DNA from: Lentzea alba
GTDB taxonomy: Bacteria; Actinomycetota; Actinomycetes; Mycobacteriales; Pseudonocardiaceae
Length of the DNA: 64,000 bases
Direction of reading: 5' to 3'
Assembly: GCF_011067745.1 (NCBI RefSeq)
Contig: NZ_JAAMPJ010000005.1
Coordinates: 214,955-278,954, forward strand
Of the stretch, positions 24,275 to 32,240 are shown piece by piece. The stretch's first letter is position 1; each line of letters starts with the position of its first letter. A program made the translations under genes and the position numbers. A model generated the notes under the pieces. It was not told the origin of the DNA. It searched no databases and saw only the letters and a list, made by a program, of their open reading frames with translations.

Positions 24275-25589
24275 TGGGCGCGAGGCCGATCGTCACGTCG
24301 ACCGTTTCCGGCGCACCGCAGCAACCACCGCGATCCTCCTCGGGAGCGTCGAACACACCGGCTCCACCGCACACTCCGGTCTCCGGCAGCACGAGCTCCA
24401 CCCGCCCCGCCGACTCGTGATCACCCGCGATCGCCGCGACGACCGACCGGACCTGCTCGTAGCCGGTCAGCGCCAAGAACGTCGGCGCGCGGCCGTAGCT
24501 CTTCATGCCCACCAGGTAAACGCCCGGCTCGGGATGCCGCAACTCGCCTTCACCGTGCGGGTAGACGGTGCCGCACGAATGGACGTTCGGGTCGATCAAC
24601 GGCGCGAGCTTCACCGGTGCTTGCAACACCGGATCCAAGTCGAGCCGGATCTCCGACAGCCACGACAGATCCGGCCGGAACCCCGTCAGCACAACGACTT
24701 CGTCGACGCCCTCGACACGGTGGCCGTCGAACGACTCCAGCGCGAGCTTGCCGTCAGCGCCGCGCTCGACCGCTGCGGTGCGGAACCCGGTGACCGTCTC
24801 GACGTGACCAGCCTCGGCCGCCTTCTCGGCCCTCGACCCCAACGCGCCGCGCGCGGGCAGCTGATCGGCCTCGCCGCCACCGAAGACGTTGCCGACCGCA
24901 CCACGCCGCAACAACCAGACGATCTTCGTGCCGGGCTCCTGCTCGGCCAGGTCCGCCAGCGCGACCAGCGCGGTGAGCGCCGAGTGCCCGCTACCCGCGA
25001 CCGCGATCCGCTTGCCCGCGTACCGGGCACGCTCGGCCGCGACCTCCGGCACGCGGTAGCTGATCTGCGACGCCGCCGCCCTCTCCCCCACCGCGGGCAG
25101 CCCGTCACCACCCAACGGGTTCGGCGAACCCCACGTGCCGGAGGCGTCGATCACCGCCTGGGCGCTGATCCGCTCCTCGCCGCCGGCGGTCTGCACGTGC
25201 ACCGTCAACGGCTCCTCCTCACGTCCGGAGTCGACGATCCGGTCCCGGCCGCGCCGTGCGACACCGACCACCCGCGCACCGAACCGAACCCGGTCGCCCA
25301 GGGCGGCCGCGAGCGGCGCGAGGTAGCGATCCGCCCACTCGGCACCGGTCGGGTAGCCGTCGCCGTCCGGCTTCACCCAGCCGGTCGGTTCGAGCAGGCG
25401 GGCCGCCGCCGGATCCACGAGCTCGCTCCACCGCGAGAACAACCGCACGTGGTTCCACTGCGACACGGCGGCCCCCGCCCGGTCGCCGGCTTCCAGCACA
25501 ATCGGCCGCACCCCTCGTTCGACCAAGTGCGCCGCCGCAGCCAAACCCGCAGGTCCAGCTCCCACCACGACCACCGGCAACCCGTTCAC
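24264..25589 (-). CDS. FAD/NAD(P)-binding monooxygenase with Cys-rich tail
   Basis: 441 residues, larger than the other two monooxygenases of the island. FAD motif VVVGAGPAGLAAAAHL opens the protein, a second nucleotide motif IAVAGSGHSAL lies near 195, and LTGFRPDLSW near 290. The C-terminus carries a cysteine cluster (ETGVCGGAGVF, then GGCCGAPE) that could bind trivalent arsenic. This type is found in actinobacterial ars clusters; the reaction is unknown. Its promoter region is shared with the divergent ArsR-ArsN1 gene. Confidence 0.78.
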   Translation of the reverse strand: MNGLPVVVVGAGPAGLAAAAHLVERGVRPIVLEAGDRAGAAVSQWNHVRLFSRWSELVDPAAARLLEPTGWVKPDGDGYPTGAEWADRYLAPLAAALGDRVRFGARVVGVARRGRDRIVDSGREEEPLTVHVQTAGGEERISAQAVIDASGTWGSPNPLGGDGLPAVGERAAASQISYRVPEVAAERARYAGKRIAVAGSGHSALTALVALADLAEQEPGTKIVWLLRRGAVGNVFGGGEADQLPARGALGSRAEKAAEAGHVETVTGFRTAAVERGADGKLALESFDGHRVEGVDEVVVLTGFRPDLSWLSEIRLDLDPVLQAPVKLAPLIDPNVHSCGTVYPHGEGELRHPEPGVYLVGMKSYGRAPTFLALTGYEQVRSVVAAIAGDHESAGRVELVLPETGVCGGAGVFDAPEEDRGGCCGAPETVDVTIGLAPSAR

Positions 25590-25647
25590 CGCACACCCCT
25601 TGTATCGATGGACTTCAAATCAACACCAGGGACTGTATCGACGTGGA

Positions 25648-25682
25648 TCGATTGACGCAACCATCGATTTGCGTCGATACTT
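25648..25682 (+). promoter_or_regulatory. promoter-operator of the ArsR-ArsN1 gene
   Basis: TTGACG (25653) and GATACT (25677) form a -35/-10 pair with an 18-bp spacer. An inverted repeat (TTGACGCAA, then TTGCGTCGA) covers the spacer. Transcription would start at about the ATG at 25688, giving a leaderless message. Repeated ATCGA steps continue leftwards to the divergent gene. Confidence 0.5.
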
Positions 25683-25687
25683 GCCGC

Positions 25688-26524
25688 ATGACGGCCACTA
25701 CGCCCAGTCCTCGGCTGCTCGGCACGCAGGACGCCGCCACCTACTCGGAGTGGTTCGCGAGCCTTGCCGAACCCACCCGCGTCCGGTTGCTGCACGCCGC
25801 CGCGACCGCGGGCCGGTCGATGACGGTCGGCGAGCTGACCGAGCTGCTCGGCATCAGCCAGTCGACCTGCTCGCACCACGTCCGCAAACTCGCCGACATC
25901 GGATTCCTGCTGTTGCACAAGGAAGGCACGGCCACCCACGTCACCGTGAACCCCAACTGCTGCACGGGGCTCCCCCACGCCGCCGACGTGGTGATGGGCG
26001 TGCTCGCGCCACGCCCGTGCCGCCCCGGCAACCTGCCGCTCGACGTCACCGTCCGTGCGATGCGTGAGGACGACTGGACCGCCGTACGTCGCATCTACGC
26101 CGAAGGCATCGCCACCGGCGACGCCACGTTCGAAACCGAAGTCCCCCAACGCCGTGCGCTCGACTCCAAGTGGCTACGCGACCACCGCTGGATCGCCGAG
26201 GTCGACGACGCGGTGGCGGGCTGGGCCGCGGCAACTCCTGTGTCCACGCGGGAGTGCTACTCCGGTGTGGCCGAACACTCGGTATACGTGAGCACGGACT
26301 TCCGTGGCCGTGGCGTCGGCAAAGCCCTGTTGCACAAGCTCGTCACGGCCGCCGACGAGGCCGGCTTGTGGACGTTGCAGACGTCGATCTTCCCCGAGAA
26401 CCGCGCCAGCCTTGCCCTGCACCACTCCGCGGGCTTCCGCACCCTCGGCGTCCGTGAACGCATCGCGCAACACCACGGCGTGTGGCGCGACACCGTCTTC
26501 CTCGAACGCCGCACAGCCAACTAG
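25688..26524 (+). CDS. ArsR fused to ArsN1-type N-acetyltransferase
   Basis: 278 residues. About 1-105 are an ArsR winged helix (FASLAEPTRVRLLHAAA, then SQSTCSHHVRKLADIG) with extra cysteines (NPNCCTG and RPCRPG near 100-120). About 120-278 are a GNAT domain of the phosphinothricin-acetyltransferase group (MREDDWTAVRRIYAEGIAT, GVAEHSVYVSTDFRGRGVG). Enzymes of this group in ars operons, named ArsN1, acetylate the arsenic antibiotic arsinothricin. The fusion would combine detection and detoxification. The ATG is probably leaderless. Confidence 0.85.
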   Translation: MTATTPSPRLLGTQDAATYSEWFASLAEPTRVRLLHAAATAGRSMTVGELTELLGISQSTCSHHVRKLADIGFLLLHKEGTATHVTVNPNCCTGLPHAADVVMGVLAPRPCRPGNLPLDVTVRAMREDDWTAVRRIYAEGIATGDATFETEVPQRRALDSKWLRDHRWIAEVDDAVAGWAAATPVSTRECYSGVAEHSVYVSTDFRGRGVGKALLHKLVTAADEAGLWTLQTSIFPENRASLALHHSAGFRTLGVRERIAQHHGVWRDTVFLERRTAN

Positions 26525-26578
26525 AACTCCGACCCCTGAGCTGTCGCCGCACGCGGTGACAGCTACTTCGAGGTGCCC

Positions 26579-27592
26579 ATGAACCGCTACGACGCCATCG
26601 TCATCGGCGGCGGCCAGTCCGGACTCGCCGCCGCCCACGCCCTCATCGCCCGAGACCTGCGCCCGCTCGTGCTCGAAGCCGGCCACGAGCCGGTCGGCTC
26701 GTGGCCGCACTACTACGACAGCCTCACCCTGTTCTCCCCCGCCCGCTACAGCGCGCTGCCCGGCCTGCCGTTCCCCGGTGATCCCGAGCGCTATCCACAC
26801 CGCGACGAGGTCGTGGACTACCTGCGGACCTACGCCTCGCACCTCGAAGCCGACATCCGCACCAGCCAACGCGTCGTGGAAGTCGTCCACGACAACGAGT
26901 TCCGCGTCACCACCGCAGACGGCACCAGCTTCGCCACGCCGATCGTCGTCTCCGCTACAGGTGGCTTCGGAAACCCGCATCACCCCGCGCTGCCCGGCCT
27001 CGACGACTTCCCCGGCACCGTCCTGCACGCCGCGCACTACCGCTCGCCGAAACCGTTCCACGGCCAGCGCGTCATCGTGGTCGGCGCCGGCAACTCCGCC
27101 GTCCAGATCGCCGCCGAACTCGCCGAACACGCCCACGTCACGCTCGCGACCCGCAAGCCGGTGAAGTTCTCCGCGCAACGCCCGTTCGGTCGCGACCTGC
27201 ACTTCTGGCTCGACCGCACACGCCTCGACCACCTCCCGATCGGCCCCTGGCTTCCGGACGGCTTCACCACGCCAGTCCTCGACACCGGCCGCTACCGGAC
27301 AGCCCTCGAACAACACCGCCCGGACCGACGACCGATGTTCACCGCACTGGAGGATTCCAAGGCCATCTGGTCGGACGACCAGCGCGAACATGTCGACGCG
27401 ATCATCCTGGCCACTGGGTATCGGCCCGACCTGCCGTACTTGGGCACGTTGGGCGTCGACCACAACCGCGGCATCTCACGGCATCACGGGCTCGGCTTCG
27501 TCGGCCTCGACTGGCAACGCAGCCTCTCGTCCGCCACCTTGAGAGGAGTCGGCCGCGACGCCGCCCACGTCGTGCGCCGCCTCCTCAAATGA
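26579..27592 (+). CDS. flavin monooxygenase, ArsO-type (third copy)
   Basis: 337 residues. FAD motif IVIGGGQSGLAAAHAL, NADPH motif VIVVGAGNSAVQIAAEL near 170 and LATGYRPDLPYLG near 285. ATG 26579 has GAGGT 5 bp upstream. It follows the ArsR-ArsN1 gene after 54 bp and is probably cotranscribed. With the copies at 22105 and 24264 the island has three distinct monooxygenases, which suggests more than one oxidation substrate, for example organoarsenicals of different oxidation state. This is the last gene of the arsenic island. Confidence 0.8.
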   Translation: MNRYDAIVIGGGQSGLAAAHALIARDLRPLVLEAGHEPVGSWPHYYDSLTLFSPARYSALPGLPFPGDPERYPHRDEVVDYLRTYASHLEADIRTSQRVVEVVHDNEFRVTTADGTSFATPIVVSATGGFGNPHHPALPGLDDFPGTVLHAAHYRSPKPFHGQRVIVVGAGNSAVQIAAELAEHAHVTLATRKPVKFSAQRPFGRDLHFWLDRTRLDHLPIGPWLPDGFTTPVLDTGRYRTALEQHRPDRRPMFTALEDSKAIWSDDQREHVDAIILATGYRPDLPYLGTLGVDHNRGISRHHGLGFVGLDWQRSLSSATLRGVGRDAAHVVRRLLK

Positions 27593-27605
27593 ACACACCC
27601 TCGGA

Positions 27606-28097
27606 TCAGTTCAACGAAAGCTGATCGCGGTGGAAGTCGAAGTGTTGCACCGGGAAGCGGTACAGGTCGGCGAGCGTCATGAAGTCCTGGAAGCACGGGT
27701 CCCAGCGGGTCGGGTAGTGCATGCCGCGTGACAGGTCGCGCTCACGGTCGAGGCGCCGGTGCAGCGCGGCGATCGTGCGGTCGCACAGGGCGTCCATCCC
27801 GCGGCGAGGCAGGAAGGTGCCGCCCAGCCACGACCCGAGGTAGTTCACCACGTCGAACGGCTTCGTGCCCGCGTTGAGCACCCGCGCGAAGCCACGACTC
27901 ACGCCGAGCGGCAACCGGCTGAAGCCACGCGCCAGCGCGAGCAGTGCCCGCATGATCAGAAAGCCGAGCAGCATGTGGAAGAGCAGTTGCCGGTTGTTCC
28001 AGCGCGTACCGGAGGACCTGCGTCGCAACTCGGCCGACGTGGCCTGCGCGAGCAACGCGTGAAACGTTGCTCGCGCTCGCTCCAGGTCCTCATGCAT
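27606..28097 (-). CDS. DinB-like metalloenzyme-fold protein
   Basis: 163 residues. Helical protein with histidines placed as in the DinB/YfiT fold (NRQLLFHMLLGFLIMRAL, then QHFDFHRDQLSLN). The fold is shared by mycothiol-, bacillithiol- and glutathione-linked enzymes and by proteins of unknown role. ATG 28097 is where similarity starts; the longer in-frame extension looks non-coding. It converges on the arsenic island (14-bp gap). The ABC permease stops 52 bp upstream on the same strand. Confidence 0.6.
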   Translation of the reverse strand: MHEDLERARATFHALLAQATSAELRRRSSGTRWNNRQLLFHMLLGFLIMRALLALARGFSRLPLGVSRGFARVLNAGTKPFDVVNYLGSWLGGTFLPRRGMDALCDRTIAALHRRLDRERDLSRGMHYPTRWDPCFQDFMTLADLYRFPVQHFDFHRDQLSLN

Positions 28098-28149
28098 CGG
28101 CCCGGTGTCCACCTGTCGATTGTGCGCCTTCAGCGGGGGGCCGCAAAAG

Positions 28150-29019
28150 TCAGGCCAGGCGCAGCCGGTTGTGCAGCGCCCACGCACCCACCCCGACGAC
28201 CAGCGCGGCCAATGCCACGAACAGGCCTGCCTCGATCACCTGGAACGACCAGAACCGCTCGTCCGGCTGAAACCCCACCTCGCGCACGACTCCCTGCGCC
28301 CGCATGCACTCGGTGATGGTCGTGTCGCATCCCGCCGGGGAGAAGGACACGGGGTTGCCTGCTGCATCCACATAGGACGATTCGACGATCCACGCGCCGG
28401 CGGGCAGCTCGTCGCTCGTCGACGTGATCGGGGTCGCGTAGGCCGGCCGCAGGGCGTTGCCGACCACGGCGATCGCCGGGACGTACGCGATCACGGTGAT
28501 CACCATGGCGGCCAGCGTGTTGCGCGCCAGCAGACCGAAGGTCGCGCTGAGTGTGAAGGCCAGCGCCGTGTAGGCGCCGAGCGCGAGGCCCTGGATCTCG
28601 AACGTCGGCGTCACCAGCCTGCCGCCGAACATCACGGCCTGCAGCGGCACGGAGGACCACGCGTTGAGCAGTCCGAGCAGGGTCATGCCGGTGACGACCG
28701 GCAGTCCCGCCACCACGATCTTGGTGGCCCACCACCGGGTGCGGCCGATCGACTGGGTCAGTCCGAACACGTGCGTCCCGTGTTCGATCTCGCGGCCGAA
28801 GAGCGGTGCGCCGGCGAACATGCCGAGCAACACCGGCAACGCGAGCAGCACGAGCCGCAGGTAGTTGATGTACGTGCCGTACCGGTCGTCGAGGAGCTGC
28901 TCGTCGGTGATCGACTGCGCGTCGAACCGGACGAACGTCATCAACGCCGCCAGTCCGGCGACGATGCCGAGGCTGAGGAGGATCTGCAGCCGTTGCTGCC
29001 GCCACGCCACCCAGGTCAT
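28150..29019 (-). CDS. ABC-2 type transporter permease
   Basis: 289 residues with about six membrane segments, starting MTWVAWRQQR, a common opening of GntR-linked permeases. A long extracytoplasmic loop lies near 195-250. The gene overlaps the ATPase gene (stop/start ATGA), and together with the GntR regulator it forms a three-gene operon of YtrA-type, linked in other bacteria to cell-envelope antibiotic stress. Substrate unknown. Confidence 0.82.
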   Translation of the reverse strand: MTWVAWRQQRLQILLSLGIVAGLAALMTFVRFDAQSITDEQLLDDRYGTYINYLRLVLLALPVLLGMFAGAPLFGREIEHGTHVFGLTQSIGRTRWWATKIVVAGLPVVTGMTLLGLLNAWSSVPLQAVMFGGRLVTPTFEIQGLALGAYTALAFTLSATFGLLARNTLAAMVITVIAYVPAIAVVGNALRPAYATPITSTSDELPAGAWIVESSYVDAAGNPVSFSPAGCDTTITECMRAQGVVREVGFQPDERFWSFQVIEAGLFVALAALVVGVGAWALHNRLRLA

Positions 29020-29867
29020 GCCGTCACCTTCTTCGCGGAACGCAGGTATGCCAGTGCCAGTTCTTCGAGCGACGGCTCGTTGTTGTCCCAGCCGGGGGCG
29101 TTGGAGGTGCGGGCGAGCACGGTCGCCTGCCGACCGGTCGTGCGCGCCTCGACCACGCCGTCAGGCAGCACCAGCTCTCGCGAGCCGACCAGAACCCGGT
29201 GCTGCGTCAGCAGATCCTCGACGTCGCCCTGCAACTGGACCTGTCCGCCGGACAACAGCAGCAGGTGATCGCACACCCCGTCGAGGTCGGCGATCACGTG
29301 CGAGGACAGCAGCACGGTCATGCCCGTCTCGGCGACCTCGGCCAGCACGGCCTGCATGACCTCCTGTCGGGCAACGGGATCGAGGTCGGCCAACGGCTCG
29401 TCGAGCATCAGCAGTTCGGGACGCCTGCCCATCGCGACGGCGAGCGCGACCCGCGTGCGCTGGCCGCCGGACAGCGTGCCGACCTTCGCGTCGAACGGCA
29501 CGTCCGCCTCACGCACGAGCCGGTGGGCGTACTGGTCGTCCCAGCCGGGGTTCAGCTTCGCGCCCGCCCGCAGCATCTCCTCGACGGTGAACCCCTTGTA
29601 CAGCGGCTTGTCCTGCCCGAGGAACGCGAGCTGCCGGTTCGCACCGTGCTTGCCGGGCACCTGTCCCAGCACCCGGATCTCCCCGCTCGTCGGCCGCATC
29701 AGTCCCGTGGCGAGGCGCATGAGCGTGCTCTTGCCCGCTCCGTTGGGTCCGATCAGTGCCGAGATCCGACCGGCGGGCAGCTGGAACGTGCAGTCGCGCA
29801 GCCCCCAGCCGCGTCGGTAGCGCAGGGTGAGCGCCGTCGCGTCGAGCGCGATCGTGGTCAACGTCAT
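29016..29867 (-). CDS. ABC transporter ATPase
   Basis: 283 residues. Walker A LIGPNGAGKST near residue 37, signature LSGGQRTRVALA near 138, Walker B LLMLDEPLADLDP near 155, then the H-loop SSHV. ATG 29867 overlaps the GntR stop. A C-terminal extension of about 60 residues follows the ATPase core. It pairs with the permease downstream. Confidence 0.88.
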   Translation of the reverse strand: MTLTTIALDATALTLRYRRGWGLRDCTFQLPAGRISALIGPNGAGKSTLMRLATGLMRPTSGEIRVLGQVPGKHGANRQLAFLGQDKPLYKGFTVEEMLRAGAKLNPGWDDQYAHRLVREADVPFDAKVGTLSGGQRTRVALAVAMGRRPELLMLDEPLADLDPVARQEVMQAVLAEVAETGMTVLLSSHVIADLDGVCDHLLLLSGGQVQLQGDVEDLLTQHRVLVGSRELVLPDGVVEARTTGRQATVLARTSNAPGWDNNEPSLEELALAYLRSAKKVTA

Positions 29868-30244
29868 TCTCCTTCGTAGTGCAGGTCCAGTTGTGCTTTG
29901 ACGAGTGCCTCGACGTACTCGCGGTCCAGTCCGTCCTCCCGTGCCCGCTTCATCCACCCGGCCAGTTCCTCCCGCAACTGGTCCGCGTCCGGCTGAGTCA
30001 GCGCCGCGGACACGAAGGTCCCCACGCCGCGGCGGCCCTCCACCAGCCCCGCGAGCTCCAGCTCCCGGTACGCCTTCAGCACGGTGTTCGGGTTGATCGA
30101 GGTCGTGGCCACGACCTCCTTCACCGTGGGCAGCTGGTCTCCCGGCTGCAGCAGCCCCAGGCGCAACGCGTGCTTGGTCTGGCTGACCAGCTGCTGGTAG
30201 GCGGCCACGCCGGAGCGGCGGTCGATCCGGAACTCGATCACCAA
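29864..30244 (-). CDS. GntR-family regulator, YtrA subfamily
   Basis: 126 residues. An N-terminal GntR winged helix (GVAAYQQLVSQTKHALR, INPNTVLKAYRELE, GRRGVGTFV) is followed by a short helical tail instead of a large ligand domain, which defines the YtrA subfamily. These repressors control their own ABC operon and respond to wall-active agents. GTG start with AGAGG upstream. Two interlocked palindromes lie 11 bp upstream of the start. Confidence 0.85.
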   Translation of the reverse strand: MVIEFRIDRRSGVAAYQQLVSQTKHALRLGLLQPGDQLPTVKEVVATTSINPNTVLKAYRELELAGLVEGRRGVGTFVSAALTQPDADQLREELAGWMKRAREDGLDREYVEALVKAQLDLHYEGE

Positions 30245-30255
30245 TGCCTCTTTAT

Positions 30256-30271
30256 CTAGTTAACTAGTTAA
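30256..30271. promoter_or_regulatory. overlapping palindromic operators of the GntR-ABC operon
   Basis: CTAGTTAACTAG (30256-30267) and TTAACTAGTTAA (30260-30271) are two perfect 12-bp palindromes sharing eight bases. They are strikingly AT-rich for this genome and lie just before the GntR start, as expected for autoregulation. Confidence 0.65.
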
Positions 30272-30332
30272 ACCACTATCTACCCGTCGGAGGCCCGCCG
30301 TCAAGATCGGTGACCCGTGACAGGATCGAGTC

Positions 30333-31526
30333 ATGACCGACCTGCACGAGCTCTACCGCGACCTGCACCGCCACCCCGAACTGTCGCTGCAGGAGTTCCG
30401 CACCGCCGGAGTGCTCGCGGATGCGCTGCGGCCGTTGGGCTTCGACGTCACCACCGAGGTGGGCGGCACGGGCGTTGTCGGCGTACTGCGCAATGGCGAC
30501 GGTCCGGTCGTGATGCTCCGCGCGGACATGGACGCGCTGCCGGTCGAGGAGAAGACCGGACTGCCTTACGCCTCGACCACGCGGGCGACCAACTCCGACG
30601 GCGAAGAGGTGCCCGTGGCGCACGCGTGCGGGCACGACATGCACGCCACGTGTCTCATCGGGGCGGCCGAGCAACTCGCACGGGCTCGCGCGGAGTGGTC
30701 GGGAACCCTGCTCGTGGTCTTCCAGCCCGCCGAGGAGTTGGGCAGCGGCGCGCGGGCCATGGTCGAGGACGGGCTGTTCGACCGGTTCGGCAAGCCGGAC
30801 GTCGTGCTGGCACAGCACGTCGGGCCGTTGCCCGCCGGGTTCATCGCGCACGGCAGCGGGCCGGTGATGGCGGCGTCCGACTCGGCGCGGATCACGTTGT
30901 TCGGACGGGGTGGGCACGGTTCGGCGCCTGAGACGGCTGTTGATCCGGTGTTGATGGCCGCGCATGTTGTCGTGCGGCTGCAGGGGATCGTCTCGCGCGA
31001 GATCTCACCGTCGGAGCGTGCGGTCGTCACGGTCGGACGGTTGCAGGCGGGCACCAAGGAGAACGTGATTCCGGAGACGGCCGAGATCGGGGTGAACATC
31101 CGGTCGTTCAACGAGCACATCGCCGGCATCGTGCGCAGTGCCGTCGAACGGATCGTGCGTGCGGAGGCGGCGGCGTCCGGGGCGCCGCGTGAGCCGGAGA
31201 TCGAGTGGCACGGCGGCACACCGGTGCTGGTGTCGGACGAAAGCGCGACCGGCAGGACGGTGGCCGCGTTCACCGAGCACTTCGGCGCGGAGCGGCTGAT
31301 TCCCGGTGCGACGGTCAACGCCAGCGAGGACGCCGGCGTGTTCGGCTCGGCCGCGGGCGTGCCGACGGTGTTCTGGTTCTTCGGCGGCATCGACTTCTCG
31401 AACTGGGAATCCGGCCGGGCCGTCGCGATGAACCACTCCCCCGAGTTCGCCCCGGACATCGAGCCGACGCTGACGACCGGGGTCGGCGCGCTGGTCGTCG
31501 CCGCGCGGGAGTGGCTCAGGAACTAG
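30333..31526 (+). CDS. M20-family amidohydrolase
   Basis: 397 residues. Metal ligands are in HACGHDMHATC near residue 95, EELGSGARAM near 138 and MNHSPEF near 368; LRADMDALP near 65 is also typical. The lid domain lies at about 180-290. The family includes N-acyl amino acid, hippurate and IAA-amino acid hydrolases, so the exact substrate cannot be told. Its end overlaps the convergent TetR gene by 11 bp. Confidence 0.88.
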   Translation: MTDLHELYRDLHRHPELSLQEFRTAGVLADALRPLGFDVTTEVGGTGVVGVLRNGDGPVVMLRADMDALPVEEKTGLPYASTTRATNSDGEEVPVAHACGHDMHATCLIGAAEQLARARAEWSGTLLVVFQPAEELGSGARAMVEDGLFDRFGKPDVVLAQHVGPLPAGFIAHGSGPVMAASDSARITLFGRGGHGSAPETAVDPVLMAAHVVVRLQGIVSREISPSERAVVTVGRLQAGTKENVIPETAEIGVNIRSFNEHIAGIVRSAVERIVRAEAAASGAPREPEIEWHGGTPVLVSDESATGRTVAAFTEHFGAERLIPGATVNASEDAGVFGSAAGVPTVFWFFGGIDFSNWESGRAVAMNHSPEFAPDIEPTLTTGVGALVVAAREWLRN

Positions 31527-32142
31527 CGATGCCGTCGTACATCACGCGCCGGACCGCCTCGCTGAGCGCGCGCTGGTCTTCCGGTGTGCGCAGCGTGGTG
31601 ATCGCCGAGCCGAGGATCATGCCGTTGATGGCCCTGGCGGTGTTGCCGACGTCGAGGTCGGCGCGCAGGTAGCCCAGCTCGACCCCGTGCGACAGGTACG
31701 CGGCGGTCATCGCGGCGGCCAGGTCGAACAGGTCGAGGATGCGTTCGGCCATGGCCCGGTCGATGCCCGGCGCCTCGAACAGCAGCAGCCGCGGGACGCG
31801 CGGGTCCTCGCCGAAGATGCGGGCCAGCGACTCGCCGATGCGCGCGGACTGCTCGCGGTACTCGGCGAGCGTCGACACCGCGTCCGGCGCGTTCTCCGCG
31901 GTCAGGGCGCCGGTGATGCGCGCGACCAGCTCGTCCACGACGTGGTCGACGATGTCCCGCTTGTTCTGGAAGTAGCGGTAGAACGTGCCGTGCCCGATGC
32001 CGAGGCGCGTGGCCACGTCGGCGATGCCGGTGGCGTGGTAGCCCCGTTCGGCGAAGCAGTCGAAGGCCGCGTCGATGATCTCGCGGCGCAGTTCCTGCTT
32101 CTTGCGCTCGGCGCGGCTGACCGGTTCGGCACTGGACGTCAT
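31516..32142 (-). CDS. TetR-family regulator
   Basis: 208 residues from the ATG at 32142. The N-terminal helix-turn-helix is clear (FAERGYHATGIADVATRLG, HGTFYRYFQNKRDI) and the rest is a helical ligand and dimer domain. It is divergent from the flavin monooxygenase with 98 bp between starts, so that gene is the likely target. Confidence 0.85.
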   Translation of the reverse strand: MTSSAEPVSRAERKKQELRREIIDAAFDCFAERGYHATGIADVATRLGIGHGTFYRYFQNKRDIVDHVVDELVARITGALTAENAPDAVSTLAEYREQSARIGESLARIFGEDPRVPRLLLFEAPGIDRAMAERILDLFDLAAAMTAAYLSHGVELGYLRADLDVGNTARAINGMILGSAITTLRTPEDQRALSEAVRRVMYDGIASS

Positions 32143-32240
32143 GCGCTCAAGTCTATGACCTGCGGACACTTGTGATCACCTGAGAACTGACATACGGTTC
32201 CGGAACTGACACGCGATTCCGTTGTGGCGAGGAGGTCGGG

